Below the pieces are notes generated by a model. That model was not told the origin of the DNA and did no database searches. It saw nothing but the letters and a program-made list of their open reading frames with translations. DNA of 64,000 bases from Lachnospiraceae bacterium AC3007. GTDB taxonomy: Bacteria; Bacillota; Clostridia; Lachnospirales; Lachnospiraceae. Numbering within the stretch: the first letter of the stretch is position 1; every line of letters starts with the position of its first letter. Of this stretch, positions 51,900 through 58,980 are shown piece by piece. The stretch is from the NCBI GenBank assembly GCA_000621405.1, contig JHYK01000003.1, positions 1-64,000 of the forward strand. Direction: 5' to 3'. The translations under genes were made by a program, and so were the position numbers.

Positions 51900-52668
51900 C
51901 ATAGCAGACGCTTTTAAAAGAGGCAAAGCATTCATTCCCTTTATCACGTGCGGGGATCCTGACATCGATACCACTGTCAGATGTGTAAGGAAAATGGCGG
52001 AAAACGGAGCCGACCTGATCGAACTGGGCATACCTTTTTCAGATCCCACAGCTGAAGGTCCTGTAATACAGCAGGCTAATCTGCGGGCTCTGAGAGGCGG
52101 TATCACAACTGATGATATATTTGAAATGGTAATTAAGCTCCGAAGTGACATTAAGATACCGATGGTCTTTATGACTTATGCCAATGTAGTGTATTCATAC
52201 GGATCGGAAAAGTTTATCTCGGAATGTGAAAGGACGGGGATCGACGGGCTTATCATACCTGACCTTCCGTATGAGGAAAAAAATGAGTTTCTGGATATTT
52301 GCCACAGCCACGGGGTGGATCTTATATCTCTTATTGCGCCCACATCGAGCGACAGGATTGCGATGATCGCCTCTGAAGCGGAAGGCTTTATCTATATCGT
52401 ATCAAGCCTCGGAGTTACCGGCATGAGAAGTGAGATAACGACCGATCTGGATTCCATCATCAGAGTTGTGAGGGAGAATGCGGATATACCATGTGCCATA
52501 GGTTTCGGGATCTCGACTCCGGCTCAGGCTGCAAAGATGGCATCGGTCTCTGACGGAGCAATAGTTGGCTCAGCGATAGTAAAGCTGCTGGAAGAGTACG
52601 GTACAGGAGCTCCTGAAAAGGTAGGCGAATACGTAAGATCCATGAAGGATGCGGTAGCTGCTGTCTGA
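51892..52668 (+). CDS. trpA: Tryptophan synthase alpha chain
   Basis: A 258-residue TIM barrel that cleaves indole-3-glycerol phosphate and channels indole to TrpB. The catalytic Glu lies in [19 protein letters not shown] (with the catalytic Asp-type ADLIELG start) and the phosphate loop in [20 protein letters not shown] is the family end motif. Length is normal. It ends the trp operon; no terminator is visible after it. Confidence 0.96.
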   Translation: MSNIADAFKRGKAFIPFITCGDPDIDTTVRCVRKMAENGADLIELGIPFSDPTAEGPVIQQANLRALRGGITTDDIFEMVIKLRSDIKIPMVFMTYANVVYSYGSEKFISECERTGIDGLIIPDLPYEEKNEFLDICHSHGVDLISLIAPTSSDRIAMIASEAEGFIYIVSSLGVTGMRSEITTDLDSIIRVVRENADIPCAIGFGISTPAQAAKMASVSDGAIVGSAIVKLLEEYGTGAPEKVGEYVRSMKDAVAAV

Positions 52669-52709
52669 TCTTTAATAAAAACGGGCGATATCAATACCCC
52701 TTTTAGATT

Positions 52710-53549
52710 ATGAAGAAGTATTCAAAACAGGAAGTTAAAGATTTTGCGACTTTTTTTGCCAGCGGTATGACATACAAGGATGTAGCGTCATACGCTTCAA
52801 GCATGGCTTTTTTCTTCTTTATTGCTCTTATTCCTCTGCTGATCATACTTTCAAAACTGCTCCCTCTTACGGGTATATCCGATGATCAGCTTATCAGAGT
52901 GGTCACACGGGTTACGCCCGAGATCGTGGATGTGATGGTCGTAATCATCGTGAAGCAGGCTTACAGCTCCACCACGGGCATAATATCGATCTCTGCTGTA
53001 GTTATCCTGTATGCGACCGCAAGGGGTATGCTGGCCCTTCTAAGGGGTCTGAACAGGATATTTGACGTCAAAGTCAGGCATGGGGGTATATCGGTGATCA
53101 TAAGGGCGGGGATATATACACTTCTTATGCTGCTCTACCTCATACTTCTGCTCCTCATCATAGTTTACGGCGAATCGATAATGATCTTTCTCGTCTCGCA
53201 TATAAAAGTACTGGACCGGGTCCCGTTATTATTTAATTTCCGGTATCTGCTCATGATGGCACTGGGTGTAATAAGCCTTATGGCCGTATATGCATATGTG
53301 CCGAGCGAGCGCCAGCCTTTTAAGAAGCAGCTTCCGGGGGCCGTGTTCACGACGGTTGCCTGGGTGGTCTTTTCCTTCTTCTTTTCACTCTTCATAGGAA
53401 GCAGCATATACGGCACTTACTACGGCAGTCTTGCGGCCATTGTGATATTCATGATGTGGCTCTACGGGTGCTTTTATATACTTCTGATGGGCGCCAATCT
53501 GAATCTTTCCGTCGTTTCTTCTCCCGCGAGGAAGTCTGAGGAGCCCTGA
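52710..53549 (+). CDS. YihY/virulence factor BrkB-family membrane protein
   Basis: A 279-residue protein with six predicted helices, of the YihY (RNase BN-misnamed) family. Landmarks: AAYASSMAFFFFIALIP-like first helix (ASSMAFFFFIALIPLL), GLNRIFDV, the YVPSERQPFKKQLPGAVFTT loop and the last-helix segment IVIFMMWLYGCFYILLMGAN. Its transport or membrane role is not settled in the family. No ribosome site precedes ATG 52710, so translation may be weak or depend on readthrough from trpA 41 bases upstream. Confidence 0.88.
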   Translation: MKKYSKQEVKDFATFFASGMTYKDVASYASSMAFFFFIALIPLLIILSKLLPLTGISDDQLIRVVTRVTPEIVDVMVVIIVKQAYSSTTGIISISAVVILYATARGMLALLRGLNRIFDVKVRHGGISVIIRAGIYTLLMLLYLILLLLIIVYGESIMIFLVSHIKVLDRVPLLFNFRYLLMMALGVISLMAVYAYVPSERQPFKKQLPGAVFTTVAWVVFSFFFSLFIGSSIYGTYYGSLAAIVIFMMWLYGCFYILLMGANLNLSVVSSPARKSEEP

Positions 53550-53582
53550 AAAATTCAAGTCTCTAATATCACTTGTTACGAT

Positions 53583-53611
53583 TGATTATGGATCATATTC
53601 CTGTTAGAATC
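53583..53611 (+). promoter_or_regulatory. Promoter of mscS
   Basis: TTGATT (53583-53588) and TAGAAT (53606-53611), spacing 17, 82 bases before the mscS start. Confidence 0.5.
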
Positions 53612-53692
53612 AAATGATCATTTATGCTGAGTCATACATCCTGTACATATTGTGTCTGATGCAGGAAATAAGGTCATGCGGAGGATAATGAA

Positions 53693-54574
53693 TTGACTTT
53701 TATCACAGATATGCTCCCGAAAGAGATACAGACCTTCTTTGTCGAAAGCCCGTACGGAGGAGTTGCGAAATTCTGCGCGAACACTCTTTCCGTTATCGTA
53801 TATTTTGCGATCCTCATCGCGGCAGTCTGGGTTTTTCAAAAGATAAATCAAAAAGCCTTCAGATATATTGAGGAGAAGAGGGGAGCCAAGATCCATCTCC
53901 AGTTTCTGGAGAGAGTGATCAATATAGCAATAGTGGTTGTTATTATTATAATACCGCTTGCAGGCGACAAGATCGGCACATCCATCCTCGGCAGCGCCGC
54001 AGTACTTACCGCTGTGGTCGGCTTTGCCGCTCAGGACGTTATCAAAGATGTCCTGTCCGGAATGCTGATCAGTATATATAAGCCCTTCGATATCGGAGAC
54101 AAGATCGAACTCGATGACGGTACGATAGGCATAGTCGAGAGCATAACGATGAGGCATGTGGTCGTGATAAGGCTTGATAATCTGAGGGATGTGATCCCCA
54201 ACAGCAAGATCAACGATATCCCGGTCATCAACTACAGCATAGGCATGGATGCAAGATCAGAGATGTTCAGGTTTCAGATAAGTTATGATTCCGATATCGA
54301 TCTTGCAAAAGAGGTCATAGCCAAGACAGTAAAAGACAGCGCTTATACTCTGCCTGGGCTTGAAGGAGAAGACGGCAGGATGACCTATGGATCTGTGCAG
54401 TTCATCGAGATGGGAGACAGCGCTCTTACAATGGCTGTAAGGATCTATTTTAAGAGAGACGAGAACATATTCCGTGTAAGGGATGATATCAATTCAAGCG
54501 TATTCAAGGCGTTGAAGAAAGCGGGGATAGAGATCCCGTATGCATACACCAATGTGATAGTGAAGAAAGAATAG
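53693..54574 (+). CDS. MscS-type mechanosensitive channel
   Basis: A 293-residue small-conductance mechanosensitive channel of the MscS fold. Three N-terminal helices (about 22-45, 80-100, 105-130) end in the pore helix GFAAQDVIKDVLSGMLI, followed by the beta domain (PFDIGDKIELDDGTIGIVE, DNLRDVIPNSKIND) and a mixed alpha/beta C-terminal domain. The start is a TTG at 53693 with GGAGG eight bases upstream; no in-frame ATG fits. It protects against osmotic downshock. Confidence 0.92.
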   Translation: MTFITDMLPKEIQTFFVESPYGGVAKFCANTLSVIVYFAILIAAVWVFQKINQKAFRYIEEKRGAKIHLQFLERVINIAIVVVIIIIPLAGDKIGTSILGSAAVLTAVVGFAAQDVIKDVLSGMLISIYKPFDIGDKIELDDGTIGIVESITMRHVVVIRLDNLRDVIPNSKINDIPVINYSIGMDARSEMFRFQISYDSDIDLAKEVIAKTVKDSAYTLPGLEGEDGRMTYGSVQFIEMGDSALTMAVRIYFKRDENIFRVRDDINSSVFKALKKAGIEIPYAYTNVIVKKE

Positions 54575-54643
54575 CGCTTGCAATTATAAATGTGAAAAAC
54601 TTTATGATCATTAATGTATAGGATCATGCAGAGGAGGTCTATC

Positions 54644-55816
54644 ATGACTGATAAAGAGAAAGAGAGAATGAAGATATCGGATGATATCAGATATGTCGGA
54701 TTTGATGATACGGAGCTTGAGATCTTTGAGAGTCAGTATCCGACTGAGGGTATCTCGTATAACTCCTACGTGATACTTGACGAGAAGATCGCAATAATGG
54801 ATACGGTCGATCGCAGGGGCACGGAGGCTTATTTCGATAACCTTAGGGAGACTCTGGACGACAGAAAGCCGTCCTATCTGATTATCCAGCATATGGAACC
54901 GGACCACGCAGCTAATATCGAAAAGCTGGCTCTTATGTACCCTGAGCTGGTTCTGGTCGGTACAGCCAATGTAGGAAAACTCATAGGGCAGTTCTTTGAG
55001 AGCGATCTGCAGGACAGATTTACTCCGGTGAAGGAGAATGACACGCTGTCTCTTGGAGAGCATACGCTTCGCTTTATCACTGCTCCGATGGTCCACTGGC
55101 CCGAGGTCATGGTGACATATGAGGAAAAAGAGAAGGTGTTATTTTCTGCTGACGCATTCGGTACGTTCGGTGCTCTGGCAAATGATGAAGAATGGATAGC
55201 CGATGCCAGTCATTATTACTTTAATATTGTCGGCAAATACGGAGCGCAGGTCCAGGCTTTGCTTAAAAAAGCCGCAGGCCTTGATATTTCGCTTATCGCC
55301 CCGCTTCACGGACCCGTACACAAGGATGACATAGCGTTTGTTATTGAAAAATATGACAAATGGAGCAGATATGAACCGGATAAAAAAGGCATATTTATTC
55401 CCTATGCATCGATCCATGGGAATACAAAGAAGGCAGTTCTGGATTTTGCCAAAGAACTCGAAGATATGGGAGAGAATGTAATTACCATGGATCTTACCAA
55501 AGAAGATGTATCCGAGGCGGTAGAGCAGGCTTTTTTGTATGACAGGATCATATTTGTGTCTGCAACGTACGATCTTGAGATATTCCCGCCTATGAACGAT
55601 CTTTTGCATCACCTTAAGATCAAGAATTATCAGAAGAGAAAGGTCGGGATCATAGAAAACGGTTCATGGTCGCCCATGGCTGCAAAGAAGATGAGAGAGT
55701 ATCTTGAATCTATGAAGGAGATAGAAATCGTTGAGCCCGTCATTACCATAAGATCCACCAGAAAAGCATCTGATGCTGATTCCTTCAGGGCTCTCGCTGA
55801 TGCCATGAAGGGCTGA
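54644..55816 (+). CDS. fprA: Flavodiiron protein (FprA family)
   Basis: A 390-residue A-type flavoprotein that reduces O2 or NO. The diiron ligands are all present: HMEPDH near residue 90, His in APMVHWPEV, Asp in SADAFGTFG and His in APLHGPVH. Residues about 245-390 form the flavodoxin domain (IPYASIHGNTKKAV, ENGSWSPMAAKK). ATG 54644 has GAGGAGG and is preferred over 54614. The rubredoxin 36 bases downstream is its likely electron donor. It suits an anaerobe coping with oxygen. Confidence 0.95.
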   Translation: MTDKEKERMKISDDIRYVGFDDTELEIFESQYPTEGISYNSYVILDEKIAIMDTVDRRGTEAYFDNLRETLDDRKPSYLIIQHMEPDHAANIEKLALMYPELVLVGTANVGKLIGQFFESDLQDRFTPVKENDTLSLGEHTLRFITAPMVHWPEVMVTYEEKEKVLFSADAFGTFGALANDEEWIADASHYYFNIVGKYGAQVQALLKKAAGLDISLIAPLHGPVHKDDIAFVIEKYDKWSRYEPDKKGIFIPYASIHGNTKKAVLDFAKELEDMGENVITMDLTKEDVSEAVEQAFLYDRIIFVSATYDLEIFPPMNDLLHHLKIKNYQKRKVGIIENGSWSPMAAKKMREYLESMKEIEIVEPVITIRSTRKASDADSFRALADAMKG

Positions 55817-55852
55817 ATAAGGTAACTATTTTTATAAAGGAGGAATATAATT

Positions 55853-56011
55853 ATGGAAAAGTACAAATGCGCGTGTGGTTATATCTATGATCCTGCAGAA
55901 GGTGATCCGGAAAACGGCATTGCTCCCGGAACAGCATTCGAGGATCTTCCCGATGACTGGACTTGCCCTGTATGCGGATTAGGCAAGGATATGTTCGAAA
56001 AAGAGGACTGA
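55853..56011 (+). CDS. Rubredoxin
   Basis: A 52-residue rubredoxin, one iron held by four Cys in CACGYIY and CPVCG. Between them are the usual [25 protein letters not shown] elements, here cited as [15 protein letters not shown] and [15 protein letters not shown] is nine bases upstream. It most likely feeds electrons to the flavodiiron protein just before it and ends at the terminator at 56029. Confidence 0.95.
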   Translation: MEKYKCACGYIYDPAEGDPENGIAPGTAFEDLPDDWTCPVCGLGKDMFEKED

Positions 56012-56028
56012 AAACGGCGAATATCGCG

Positions 56029-56064
56029 AAAAGCAGCGTCTGCTGATGCGGGCGCTGCTTTTTT
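56029..56064 (+). terminator. Terminator after rubredoxin
   Basis: AAAAGCAGCG (56029-56038) pairs with CGCTGCTTTT (56053-56062), with a 14-base loop and a T run. It closes the fprA-rubredoxin unit. Confidence 0.8.
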
Positions 56065-56785
56065 ACTGCCTTGATCCGCGAAGGAATCACGTATTTACGG
56101 TAAAAATTGATGTTACAGTACGATAAATAGTACAGAGTTAACGAGTATTTTTGTATAATTACAGTTTGCGATAATGATAAAAGTTATAGCACTATAAAAT
56201 GGACAGAATAAAAGAAAAACGTTGTGAAATAAAGATAAAAATAAAGCGTTTTGCTCTCCTGAAGACATTTTTTGCGAATATAGCAAAGCTAAAATTGCCG
56301 GAACCTGGGCGTTTTTTGGACGATCCGGTGCCAAAATCCTGTAAAACAGGGCGTTCCGCCAAATAAAACATCTGTTATACGAACACAATATTTTGTTTGG
56401 GCTCATACTGCAAGGGCTGCAGGAAAAATGCAGGACGAAAAATCAGCATTTGCAAGAAATACGGCACAATTTAATACTTTTGTAAGGAATTATGTAAATG
56501 TCATGCAGGGAATCCTGCAAAATTTTCGCCGTATTATGCTCTTGTTGATAAATTTCATAACACCTGCCCTTGTGTTTGTAGGGACGAACAGTCATAATAT
56601 CTTGTGGTTTTTGAATAATAACACCCATGCAATTTTCGCCTGATTTCGTTGATAAGTTGTTTATAACCTTGTTTGTAGTTGGTTGATAGCCGGTTGATAC
56701 TCTTTTTGAGGCCTTTATATTCCTGCATAGATACAAGATGTTGTGTTTAGTTGATTATTCTTTCCCGGCTTTTCATTGAAAAACC
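56065..56785. other. AT-rich gap with repeated GTTGATA motifs, no gene
   Basis: No frame in this 720-base stretch has a convincing start with ribosome site or family sequence; short frames at 56428 and 56443 are in non-coding-looking AT-rich sequence. It holds GTTGATA at 56544, 56648, 56682 and 56693 with GTTGATT at 56750, two copies of AATTTTCGCC (56521 and 56631), each followed by a GTTGATAA within 25 bases, and a small hairpin (TGCAGG/CCTGCA) near 56505-56520. The reverse complement TTATCAACA at 56543 differs by one base from the DnaA box TTATCCACA. What the region does is not known. Confidence 0.5.
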
Positions 56786-56814
56786 TTGACTGGAAAGTAC
56801 ATTATGATTATAAT
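56786..56814 (+). promoter_or_regulatory. Promoter of rpsU
   Basis: TTGACT (56786-56791) and TATAAT (56809-56814) with 17-base spacing, 85 bases before rpsU. It is a near-consensus sigma-A promoter, fitting a ribosomal protein gene. Confidence 0.75.
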
Positions 56815-56898
56815 TTTTTTTGTCGTGCTTACATTTTACAGTGTGATACATGATAATAACCCATTCAGAGTGATGTGGTCTGAAGGGAGGGATGATAG

Positions 56899-57072
56899 AT
56901 GTCGAACGTGATCGTAAAAGAGAATGAGTCTCTGGACAGCGCACTCAGAAGATTTAAGAGAAATTGCGCAAAGGCCGGTATTCAGCAGGAGATTCGTAAG
57001 AGAGAGCATTACGAAAAGCCCAGCGTCAGAAGAAAGAAGAAATCTGAAGCTGCTCGTAAGAGAAAGTACTAA
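56899..57072 (+). CDS. rpsU: Ribosomal protein S21
   Basis: A 57-residue bS21: [20 protein letters not shown] opens the family, followed by [20 protein letters not shown] and a basic C-terminus [21 protein letters not shown] eight bases upstream. It lies between its own promoter and the terminator at 57098, as a monocistronic unit. Confidence 0.97.
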   Translation: MSNVIVKENESLDSALRRFKRNCAKAGIQQEIRKREHYEKPSVRRKKKSEAARKRKY

Positions 57073-57097
57073 TTAAGTACAAATTGAACAAATTGGA

Positions 57098-57133
57098 CCC
57101 TGATGTGTTATAATGCATCAGGGTTTTGTTTTT
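57098..57133 (+). terminator. Terminator of rpsU
   Basis: CCCTGATG (57098-57105) pairs perfectly with CATCAGGG (57116-57123) around a ten-base loop, followed by TTTTGTTTTT. A TATAAT occurs in the loop by chance. Confidence 0.9.
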
Positions 57134-57161
57134 CAGGCGGCAAAGATTTGAGATTTGTCGT

Positions 57162-57190
57162 TTGTTTTATTGCGTTTTAAACATTATACC
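57162..57190 (+). promoter_or_regulatory. Promoter of ruvA-ruvB
   Basis: TTGTTT (57162-57167) and TATACC (57185-57190) at 17-base spacing, 54 bases before ruvA. The match is moderate. Confidence 0.4.
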
Positions 57191-57243
57191 CTGCATGGAT
57201 ATTTGATCTTTGAGATCATACATTTTATATAAGGAAAGGCGTC

Positions 57244-57846
57244 ATGATCGGTTTTTTGAGAGGCACGGTGGATTCAGTATCTGCCGACAGTGTTCTTATA
57301 GATGTAAACGGCATAGGATTTGATGTGAATATCAGTACCTCTACTGCAGCTGAAATGCCGGGTACCGGTGAAGAAGTCCGGCTTTATACTTATATGGCAG
57401 TCCGCGAGGATGATATGTCCTTATTTGGTTTCCTTCACAGAGAAGAGCTTGATTACTTCAAACTTCTTATTAAAGTCAGCGGCATAGGTCCCAAAGGAGC
57501 ACAGGGTATTCTTTCTGTTCTTAATGTTCCGGATCTCAGGTTTGCGATCCTCACAGGAGATGCCAAAGCAATATCTAGGGCACCCGGCATCGGAAGCAAG
57601 ACCGCTCAGAAGCTTATTGTGGAGCTTAAAGATAAGGTAACGGATGTAGAAAGCTTTGAGAGTACGGCTGTTTCCGGGAAAAAAGGAGCCGATGTGGCGA
57701 TCAGTGATGACAGGACAGAAGCTGCGGAGGCCCTTATTGCGCTGGGATACAGTCAGACTGAGGCTTACAGGGCCGTCAGATCCGCTGATGTGAAAGAAGG
57801 CTCGGACGCCAATACCATACTCAAAGCGGCATTGAAATTCTTGTGA
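57244..57846 (+). CDS. ruvA: Holliday junction protein RuvA
   Basis: A 200-residue RuvA that binds four-way junctions and loads RuvB. Domain I (1-64, FLRGTVDSV, YTYMAVREDDMSLFGF), two helix-hairpin-helix motifs (KVSGIGPKGAQGIL and APGIGSKTAQKLIVELKDK) and a C-terminal RuvB-binding domain (AAEALIALGYSQTEA). Length is normal. Its stop lies within the first, degenerate unit of the 14-bp tandem repeat that separates it from ruvB. Confidence 0.96.
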   Translation: MIGFLRGTVDSVSADSVLIDVNGIGFDVNISTSTAAEMPGTGEEVRLYTYMAVREDDMSLFGFLHREELDYFKLLIKVSGIGPKGAQGILSVLNVPDLRFAILTGDAKAISRAPGIGSKTAQKLIVELKDKVTDVESFESTAVSGKKGADVAISDDRTEAAEALIALGYSQTEAYRAVRSADVKEGSDANTILKAALKFL

Positions 57847-57906
57847 TTTAATAATTGTGATGAAATAATTGTGATGAAATCACTGTGATGAGATCACTGT
57901 GATCGG
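57837..57906 (+). repeat. 14-bp tandem repeat between ruvA and ruvB
   Basis: Five head-to-tail 14-bp units: ATTCTTGTGATTTA, ATAATTGTGATGAA twice, ATCACTGTGATGAG and ATCACTGTGATCGG. Each keeps TGTGAT at the same place. The first spans the ruvA stop codon; the last ends nine bases before the ruvB start, just upstream of or touching its GGGAGA ribosome site. Confidence 0.85.
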
Positions 57907-57915
57907 GAGATTTGT

Positions 57916-58920
57916 ATGGAAAGACGTGTTTTGGAAACAGATCTTCATATAGAAGATGAGCGAATCGAGACTTCGCTCAGGCCCAAAAGGCTCGACGACT
58001 ATATCGGGCAGGAGAAGATCTGCAGCCAGATGAGAGTATATATAGAAGCTGCGAAAAACAGGGGTGACGCTCTGGATCACGTGTTATTATATGGCCCTCC
58101 CGGTCTTGGCAAGACAACGCTCTCCGAGATCATAGCCAATGAGATGGGGGTCCATATTAAGGTTACTTCGGGGCCCGCGATCGAGAAGCCCGGAGATATG
58201 GCTGCTATATTGAATAATCTTCAGGAGAATGATCTTCTTTTCATAGATGAGATACACAGACTGAACCGTCAGGTGGAAGAAGTCCTGTATCCCGCGATGG
58301 AGGATTATGCGATAGATATAATGATAGGAAAAGGTCCGACTGCCAGATCCTTGAGGCTGGATCTTCCTCATTTTACCCTGGTGGGAGCCACGACTAGGGC
58401 CGGCCTTCTTTCCGCTCCTTTAAGGGACAGGTTCGGTGTGATACAGAGACTTGAGTTTTACAGCGTGGATGAGCTTGCGCTCATCATAAAGAATTCGGCG
58501 AAGAGACTGGGTGTCGGAATTGATGAGCAGGGAGCCAAAGAGATGGGCATGAGGTCCCGCGGTACTCCCCGTATAGCCAACAGGCTCTTAAAGCGTGTCA
58601 GAGACTATGCCGAGGTGCGGTATGACGGTAACATAACTGGCGATATTGCCAAAGAAGCCCTCGATATCATGGAAGTAGACAAGTTCGGTCTGGATAATGT
58701 GGACCGTAATATGCTCATCACTATGATCGATAAATTTGACGGCGGTCCAGTGGGACTTGATACTCTTGCCGCGACGATAGGCGAGGATTCGGGCACCATA
58801 GAGGACGTATACGAGCCATATTTATTAAAGAACGGATTTATCAACCGGACTCCCAAGGGCAGGGTTGTTACGGATAAAGCTTATGAGCATTTGGGAAAAG
58901 GGCTTTATGCCAATTCCTGA
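57916..58920 (+). CDS. ruvB: Holliday junction branch migration helicase RuvB
   Basis: A 334-residue AAA+ motor. Walker A is [11 protein letters not shown], Walker [12 protein letters not shown], sensor 1 LVGATTRAG, the arginine finger segment APLRDRFGV and sensor 2 [11 protein letters not shown]; a winged-helix end follows ([16 protein letters not shown]). Length is normal. GGGAGA is the ribosome site. Confidence 0.97.
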   Translation: MERRVLETDLHIEDERIETSLRPKRLDDYIGQEKICSQMRVYIEAAKNRGDALDHVLLYGPPGLGKTTLSEIIANEMGVHIKVTSGPAIEKPGDMAAILNNLQENDLLFIDEIHRLNRQVEEVLYPAMEDYAIDIMIGKGPTARSLRLDLPHFTLVGATTRAGLLSAPLRDRFGVIQRLEFYSVDELALIIKNSAKRLGVGIDEQGAKEMGMRSRGTPRIANRLLKRVRDYAEVRYDGNITGDIAKEALDIMEVDKFGLDNVDRNMLITMIDKFDGGPVGLDTLAATIGEDSGTIEDVYEPYLLKNGFINRTPKGRVVTDKAYEHLGKGLYANS

Positions 58921-58950
58921 TCTTATGTTTTTGTTTTATTTAAGGAGAAA

Positions 58951-58980
58951 ATGACTAAGGACATGCAGATTAATGGATGA
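58951..58980 (+). CDS. Possible nine-codon leader ORF overlapping the MMPL start
   Basis: ATG 58951 has a strong AAGGAGAAA just before it and opens MTKDMQING, ending in a TGA that overlaps the MMPL gene's ATG at 58973 (ATGGATGA). The main gene lacks a good ribosome site of its own, so translation could pass from this short frame to it by coupling. No peptide function is claimed. Confidence 0.35.
   Translation: MTKDMQING

Noticed and set aside
56428-56643. 71-residue open frame in the AT-rich gap
   Set aside because: Asn/Phe-rich translation, no ribosome site and no family; its repeats argue for non-coding DNA.
56065-56785. Chromosomal origin of replication
   Set aside because: Only one near DnaA box and some weaker ones are seen, and dnaA, dnaN and rpmH are not near; noted as a repeat cluster instead.
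57106-57115. Promoter -10 (TATAAT) after rpsU
   Set aside because: The hexamer lies in the loop of the rpsU terminator and has no -35.
57837-57906. CRISPR array or small repeat array
   Set aside because: Units are contiguous with no spacers and only 14 bp long, so it is a simple tandem repeat.
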